The notes below the pieces were generated by a model. It ran no database searches. It was not told where the DNA came from and saw only the letters and a program-made list of their open reading frames with translations. Below are positions 60,501-64,000 of a DNA stretch of 64,000 nt, piece after piece; position 1 is the stretch's first letter, and each line of letters begins with the position of its first letter. This stretch comes from Leptodactylus fallax (lineage: Eukaryota; Chordata; Amphibia; Anura; Leptodactylidae), in contig CAMRHE010000354.1 of NCBI GenBank assembly GCA_947044405.1, positions 1,954,870-2,018,869 on the forward strand, written 5' to 3'. The position numbers and the translations under genes are program-made.

Positions 60501-60934
60501 TGCTTTACGTCATCAAACAGATGTGCCCTTTCAGTCACTGACTGAGGACCATAGATATTGATGAGTCGGAGCCTTCTGCCTCGGATGGTAACTTCTAGAA
60601 CCAGGCACCTCCCCATCAATACCTCGGTTAATCTATGTATAGTGACATCTCTGGTGTTAAAAAGTATAGAAACCCCGGCACTAGGTTCCACTGCCAGTGA
60701 CCAGAAGGACGGGCCAGACTGCCATTCTCTCTCTGCTTCTCGTAATAGTCCTAGACTATTTAAACGGGTTTCTTGCAAGAAATAGACATCTGCATCAAGA
60801 TATTTCAAATGTTCATAGACTGCGTGTCTTGTCCTCCTTGCTCTGATACTATTAACATTACTGGAGATGATGTTTAGATAGAAATCTGCCATCAGAACAA
60901 GTAGGAACACAAGAAACAGAGAGATGGACCCCAT
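57530..60934 (-). CDS. LINE ORF2: endonuclease-reverse transcriptase
   Basis: An intact 1134-aa protein that nicks target DNA and copies the element RNA there. Residues 15-245 are an APE-type endonuclease: N26 (SSNVNS), E55 (QET), GDFN at 157-160, RID with D215, SDH at 236-238. Reverse transcriptase, about 450-740: APGPDG, NWRPIALLN, SLDQAKAFDRVDH (catalytic D595), GVRQGCPLSPLLY and YADD at 695-698. The C-terminus has C1012-x3-C-x7-H1024-x4-C1029, as in L1. All key residues are present. The ATG at 60934 is two bases after the ORF1 stop and adds 14 hydrophobic residues; Met15 (60892, MADFYLNIISSN) is closer to where related endonucleases begin. No stops or frameshifts. Confidence 0.95.
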   Translation of the reverse strand: MGSISLFLVFLLVLMADFYLNIISSNVNSIRARRTRHAVYEHLKYLDADVYFLQETRLNSLGLLREAEREWQSGPSFWSLAVEPSAGVSILFNTRDVTIHRLTEVLMGRCLVLEVTIRGRRLRLINIYGPQSVTERAHLFDDVKQYLFTSVPVVMAGDFNATMSSSDRPTGRPLTRDCKVLNTVITQAGLSDVFTQGGRKPKFTYSCAGRCSRIDLALVSPSENVSEKTEKTVPYSDHLALYFCLGATKCPDIGRGLWKLNSSLLDDDYVQSCVHSLFQNQLEKVDFYGNMADWWEDVKEEIRSLLRKLSVKKGKSKYSQYLRLRKELESLYSAGGDNQHVIDRLKSEISQYQYRRYTSLVLERDYGSLGAPDPFENCKERVANKSVTGLTDSQGVLQESREGILGVVRSYYADLFQKKVLDREKVAQFLEATPGPDTDDLDFSPLTVELTVEEVKEAIDKLHLKKAPGPDGITAEFYKKFRDLLAPVLVDVYKTSLENHLMPPSMRVSSLILLSKGKEPTDIKNWRPIALLNVDRKILAKILFSRLVCLSPALLAGSQFGTVKGRNISGAVISIREMFQRCKALRCGRYIVSLDQAKAFDRVDHEYLWATLTKYGIPGQFIDWLRTLYCEAESFPLINGWQGDTFRVEAGVRQGCPLSPLLYVFAIDPFLRSLQECDFQGVPVPHCLPLRVVAYADDVTVVISEPLEVEMLSAAIRSYSEASGSLVNLEKSQALWTGHTDPIFDLPQFAQASSYIKILGVKFGRDDNARLNWEDKLESGNAKVQRWKNWRLTYRERVKMLKTYLVPLFLYVSVVFPLPESFSARLFSLFFQFLWGNRLNPVKRGITYLQRREGGLDMLNPRVFFDSIFLKVNFGCLDSNNSSLWVNSIRDWILPSAESWVRGGSLKRGRLSHGYLPQYLVYGLKCVRTWQLELTYIESNTRRDIYSRVCKAFFYSRLALRDCITSTLQESLKLLNSRRLPAKFFDTAWLSLHGKLFVRGNLKFLSVLDRKCPLGCQQEETMEHFITECWGGRKIWEEVSCRLNISILETLTYPDIIYGVPSNNTGIDRGTMYLIITVIKYYHWHARTRVSIYSENFDHEFIVRQILSELRWIKSLEIKRNQRDRRLWRNVDMV

Positions 60935-60940
60935 TGTTAT
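60930..60940 (-). promoter_or_regulatory. ORF1 stop / ORF2 start junction TAACAATG
   Basis: On the minus strand ORF1 ends TAA (60939-60937) and ORF2's first ATG follows after CA (60934-60932). This spacing would allow termination-reinitiation by the same ribosome, a possible way to express ORF2 from a two-cistron RNA. Inference. Confidence 0.55.
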
Positions 60941-62859
60941 AGATCAGAGTCAGAGCTGTCCTGCTGATCTGCTGTCTCCATGTCTGATTCAGACTGTACC
61001 TCAGCTCGGCGGGGTCTCCTTTTAGTGGGTGGATCGCCCTCTGGTTCATCATCGAACTCTGCCATCATTCGTATGATTTCCCTGTCTATTTCTGCTTCGG
61101 TCTCTGACAGGACACTAAATCTATTTGATGTTGCAGTAACATCGCCCGTTCTATCCAATCTCATCTTAGTTGGTTTTTGCACAGTGGACCACTCACCCTC
61201 AGGCTTACGGCTGGATCTATCTTTCTTTCTTCTCTTTGTACTGGTGGGTTTTTGGGTAGGAGAAGAGATGGCCACTGAGGGTTGTACAACCTGCCCAACA
61301 ACCTCCATGGTCGCCTCAATGGGTTCTAACTGGGCTTGGCCCTGGGTGGTATCACCTGTATCAGGTTGTGGCTCTGGCTCAGTGACTACTGACCCTGACA
61401 ACAGCGCCTCCTCCTCCTCCTGTATGTCATCAGCCGCTGCCAGCAAGTCCTCATCAGGGATATCCCTACGGAGGTTATGCCAGGCATCAGGACAGTCCCT
61501 GTGGGGGTGACCCATCTTACCACATAGGTTACACCTGATGTTTTGGCAGGTAGTGCTCACGTGGCCCACTTCATTACAGAGGCTGCACTTTACCATGGTG
61601 CACACACTCGCCACATGACCGGCCTTCCCACACCTAAAGCATCTGCGTGGCTGACCCGCATAGAAGCAGACGCCTTTCTCTCGGCCAATAAAGAATGAGT
61701 TGGGCAGATGTTGGGTTATGTTATTGTGCTGATGTAACTTAACCAGGACCTTCCACCCACCAGTCCAGATCCCGTCTTCATCCCTGTTCTTAGTCAGATC
61801 GGACATGAGGTCGCAGTGTCTCCTGAGCCAGATGACAATGTCCTGAGGGGGAACGGCCTCATTCCAGAATACAATGGTGACATTTGCGGTATCTGGCTTA
61901 GAGATGGGGATGAAGCTGAACTTATTCCGACCCTCAGTATCTCTGAACCTGGTGAGATTATCCCAGAAACGGTCCAGATCAGACATCAGTTTAAAGCTGA
62001 CATCATACCCCTGGCGGTCAGGAAGGTTTATCACTGCCAGGATGTCAGTCGGCAGGAAGCCCATCTGGGTACATAGGAGCCCTCTGACCACAAACCTTCT
62101 ATCAGGCAGATCTTCCTTGGCACCTCTGTGCCTAAACCTGACTACATTCCTCCTCTTGAAAGCCTGGCCTGTATAGTTCGTGCTCGATGTAAAAGAAGGA
62201 GCACCGCGGCTCCAGGCATTCCCAGAGGAGGTATGGCCTGATCCGCCATCTTGGCGTGTCTGTGGGCGCTGTGTGGGCTGCTGAGCACCTGCACTACGAG
62301 GTTCTGCTACTACATTAGTAACTAGAGGGGGAAAGTCCTGTACATTGGACTGCGCTGTGTCCGCCCCACCATCAACCTCTATGTCTGCAATATCACCAGA
62401 CTCCAGAGACTGGACTGTAGAGGGGTCTGACGCCATAGATGGTGAAGGATCCCCCCCAGAAACACTTTCCCCTGCTACACCATTATCACATACAGGGTTA
62501 TCTATAATATCAGACATATTAGATGGATAGTCAGTGGCAGCAGAGTCCTGCACAGCAGAGTCCACAATGTTATTACAGTCACTATCAGTGATGTCCTGCA
62601 CAGCAGAGTCCAGACTGTCCCACACACTCACAACCTGAGACCCTGAATGTGCTACTACCCCAGTACCTTCAGGTAACAGTCCACAGTCCTGCTGAGATGA
62701 CCTGCCTCCTGGGACTTGTGGTGTCTGCATAGATGCTCCTTCAGGTAGGGGTCCATGGTCTTGCTGGAAAGTGCTGGTTGCTGGGACTTGTGGTGCCTTG
62801 CCAGGAACTGCTGCAGGTCTTTGCTGCGGCTTGGCATTAGCTGCTGCTTTCCCATACAA
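60937..62859 (-). CDS. LINE ORF1, C-terminal segment with three zinc knuckles
   Basis: RNA-binding protein of the retrotransposon particle. 640 residues are counted from a TTG at 62859; the frame has no ATG until 62730 and is open upstream to 63087, so it looks like a continuation of the upstream segment. Residues 1-230 are low-complexity acidic/Q/S/P. Residues 235-400 are a ZCCHC3-like folded domain (FVVRGLLCTQMGFLPTDIL, FWNEAVPPQDIVIWLRRHC). Three CCHC knuckles of C-x2-C-x4-H-x4-C form lie at 407-420, 425-438 and 443-456. Basic clusters TKRRKKDR (541) and TKRRPRR (612) follow. The cellular antiviral sensor ZCCHC3 shares this architecture, but adjacency to ORF2 marks this as the element's ORF1. 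Confidence 0.9.
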   Translation of the reverse strand: MYGKAAANAKPQQRPAAVPGKAPQVPATSTFQQDHGPLPEGASMQTPQVPGGRSSQQDCGLLPEGTGVVAHSGSQVVSVWDSLDSAVQDITDSDCNNIVDSAVQDSAATDYPSNMSDIIDNPVCDNGVAGESVSGGDPSPSMASDPSTVQSLESGDIADIEVDGGADTAQSNVQDFPPLVTNVVAEPRSAGAQQPTQRPQTRQDGGSGHTSSGNAWSRGAPSFTSSTNYTGQAFKRRNVVRFRHRGAKEDLPDRRFVVRGLLCTQMGFLPTDILAVINLPDRQGYDVSFKLMSDLDRFWDNLTRFRDTEGRNKFSFIPISKPDTANVTIVFWNEAVPPQDIVIWLRRHCDLMSDLTKNRDEDGIWTGGWKVLVKLHQHNNITQHLPNSFFIGREKGVCFYAGQPRRCFRCGKAGHVASVCTMVKCSLCNEVGHVSTTCQNIRCNLCGKMGHPHRDCPDAWHNLRRDIPDEDLLAAADDIQEEEEALLSGSVVTEPEPQPDTGDTTQGQAQLEPIEATMEVVGQVVQPSVAISSPTQKPTSTKRRKKDRSSRKPEGEWSTVQKPTKMRLDRTGDVTATSNRFSVLSETEAEIDREIIRMMAEFDDEPEGDPPTKRRPRRAEVQSESDMETADQQDSSDSDL

Positions 62860-62938
62860 ATTCCCTTCCTTAAAAGGGAAGCTTGCCGGCTGCAGAATGG
62901 GTTTTGCATGGGACTGCTGGCCGCCATCTTGAGATGGT

Positions 62939-63955
62939 TCAGATCCAACTTTGGAGCGAGATGATGGTGACTGCCGATATTCCTCGAATCGCTGCTGGTT
63001 TCTGTAGGATTCTCCCCACCGGTCCCATTTGTTCCAGTACAGTCTCGGTCTCCTGTACGTTATCGGCGAGCTCTTTCGCCAGTGCGCTCAGCTTCTTGTC
63101 CAGTATTGCCTCTACCCCAGGTTTAGCAGCCCTTATTTTGTAGGCACAGTCAATCTGTCGCTGCAGAGATAGTTTATTCGCTTTCAAAGTCTCCATTCTC
63201 CTGACCAGTGCTGGGATCTCGTCTGCCAGGCGCATTTCAGGTGCTCGCTCAGCGGCTGTAACAGTCTGTGCATTATTGGGTAGCCTTGCAGGCTGGTTAC
63301 TCACAGTCTGGCCTCTGGTCGGTGTAGCCTGTGACTTCTGGCCTGCTGCGGCTGCCGTCACTGCCATGGGGCCACAATCTGCAGATTGGGCACTGGATCC
63401 CAGTTTGTTCCCAGTGACCGCACCACCGGTACCATGAAGCCTCCCTGCTGGTCTCTCTTTGGTCACATCCACAGGCTTTTCTACAGCTTTGCAGTTTCCA
63501 CTGCCAGATCTTGTCCGCTCAGACCGTACCAGTACAGGCCGCTGCATATTCTCCTGCATGGTCTGTTTTTCCAGGGACGTTCTCCTCTGTCTGCAGGAGG
63601 GTGGAGTGGACGGGACACCTGTAACCTGTAATGGCGTCTGCACAGGCTGCACGGCTTGCTTCTTCTTACAATCAGGTATTCTTTCTGGATGCTGCACAAT
63701 TACATTGGTAGGTTGTTGAACCGTACCTCTGCTTGCTTCTGTTACTGCTTTACTTGCAATCACTTTCTTCCCATCTTGGCTTGCTGCACTGGGACTGCTG
63801 ACACACTGGACATTACTTCCATTCCTGGAGACTTTGGGATTTTCATCCACTTTTTGAGTATGGGAATTACTTCCCAGAGTAGGCCTTGGAGCCTGGGCCT
63901 TGCTAGGGGAGCTGCCCCACCCAGGGTGGCCCCGCCCTGGGCTTTCTCCAGACAT
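62939..63955 (-). CDS. LINE ORF1, N-terminal segment with coiled coil
   Basis: 338 codons from a true ATG at 63955. An in-frame TAG at 63997-63995 just upstream supports this start. Residues 1-235 are low-complexity S/P/Q/K/T. Residues 238-310 (RLADEIPALVRRMETLKAN, KKLSALAKELADNVQETE) look like a helical coiled coil, as in the trimerising part of L1 ORF1. The frame then drifts into IRGISAVTIISLQSWI and a stop at 62939. It overlaps the next segment's open frame by about 150 bases, and protein-like sequence passes from one frame to the other near the C-run 63014-63017. Together they probably form one ORF1 of nearly 1000 residues with one extra base, unless this is programmed frameshifting or an assembly error. 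Confidence 0.75.
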   Translation of the reverse strand: MSGESPGRGHPGWGSSPSKAQAPRPTLGSNSHTQKVDENPKVSRNGSNVQCVSSPSAASQDGKKVIASKAVTEASRGTVQQPTNVIVQHPERIPDCKKKQAVQPVQTPLQVTGVPSTPPSCRQRRTSLEKQTMQENMQRPVLVRSERTRSGSGNCKAVEKPVDVTKERPAGRLHGTGGAVTGNKLGSSAQSADCGPMAVTAAAAGQKSQATPTRGQTVSNQPARLPNNAQTVTAAERAPEMRLADEIPALVRRMETLKANKLSLQRQIDCAYKIRAAKPGVEAILDKKLSALAKELADNVQETETVLEQMGPVGRILQKPAAIRGISAVTIISLQSWI

Positions 63956-64000
63956 CAGGAGACTCAGGAGAGCTACAGAAACACAACCTCCCAGCTAGGA

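Larger units (their letters stand above)
57328..64000 (-). mobile_element. Tx1/L1-clade non-LTR retrotransposon, nearly full length
   Basis: Minus-strand element running off the right edge. From its 5' side: ORF1 N-terminal segment (63955-62939), ORF1 C-terminal segment (to 60937), ORF2 (60934-57530) and a 3' untranslated region of about 200 bp. That region contains a TTTA microsatellite (57471-57500) and ends in AATAAAAATTG against the minisatellite. The protein domains (ZCCHC3-like ORF1 with three CCHC knuckles; APE endonuclease plus reverse transcriptase plus C-terminal CCHC) are those of the Tx1 branch of L1 elements, first known from Xenopus. Intact ORF2 and only one lesion in ORF1 imply a recent insertion. 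Antisense to PDE4A. Confidence 0.93.

Noticed and set aside
60980..62530. Plus-strand frames of 61-176 codons opposite LINE ORF1
   Set aside because: Shadow frames of the minus-strand ORF1, which carries the zinc knuckles and joins ORF2.
60937..62859. Considered as host gene ZCCHC3
   Set aside because: Architecture is shared, but the frame is followed after two bases by an endonuclease-reverse transcriptase ORF and lacks its own start, so it is a retrotransposon ORF1.

Overview
This is eukaryotic DNA, very probably from a frog or toad (anuran amphibian). It is AT-rich and intron-like, with almost no coding sequence. It is dense in repeat types I associate with anurans: short non-autonomous elements with TTAA or 8-bp target duplications, a V-type tRNA-derived SINE, L2-type and L1/Tx1-type LINEs, hAT and Tc1 elements, and long minisatellites. 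I see no prokaryotic genes, rRNA, functional tRNA or CRISPR arrays. The species cannot be named from the sequence alone.

Only one host gene can be supported. At 6331-6617 (+) lies the first coding exon of a long isoform of the cAMP phosphodiesterase PDE4A (the PDE4A4/A5 type). It ends in a GTACGT splice donor in the phase expected for the next PDE4 exon. A GC- and CpG-rich island at about 4860-5290 holds an E-box, a GC box, an inverted CCAAT box and a full CRE palindrome, so it is the likely promoter. I did not recognise the next exon (start of UCR1), so from 6618 to the window end I read one intron of more than 57 kb. Sequence left of 4860 is presumed intergenic or upstream.

Layout. 1-4860: upstream repeats, including a four-layer nest at about 793-2405 (short repeat, TTAA-flanked element, foldback, solo LTR inside a TA microsatellite). 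4860-6617: promoter and exon. 6618-35480: intron with two copies of a 'tagagatgagcgaa' element, an L2 3' end, a 38-45-bp degenerate array, a V-SINE, a second LINE 3' end, a CT-rich block, a hAT element with an internal degenerate array, a nearly complete but broken Tc1 transposon, several foldbacks, and inverted copies of a TTAA-flanked family. 35481-37730: a 44-bp minisatellite with two different higher-order duplications. 38651-41257: an L2-type LINE interrupted by a 1035-bp hAT element with perfect 16-bp ends and a perfect 8-bp target duplication. 41476-42408: a second, internally deleted Tc1 relative. 45301-46114: a further TTAA-flanked element. 47015-47249: an imperfect palindrome. 55856-57327: a 35-bp minisatellite that runs directly into the 3' end of the main mobile element.

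57328-64000 (minus strand, running off the right edge) is a nearly complete Tx1/L1-clade non-LTR retrotransposon. Its ORF2 is intact (1134 aa: APE endonuclease, YADD reverse transcriptase, C-terminal CCHC). Its ORF1 (coiled coil, ZCCHC3-like domain, three zinc knuckles) is open except for one apparent frameshift near 63014-63017. The ORF1 stop and the first ORF2 ATG are two bases apart. The abrupt junction with the minisatellite suggests, but does not prove, insertion into that repeat as a target. All recognised LINEs in the intron are antisense to PDE4A.
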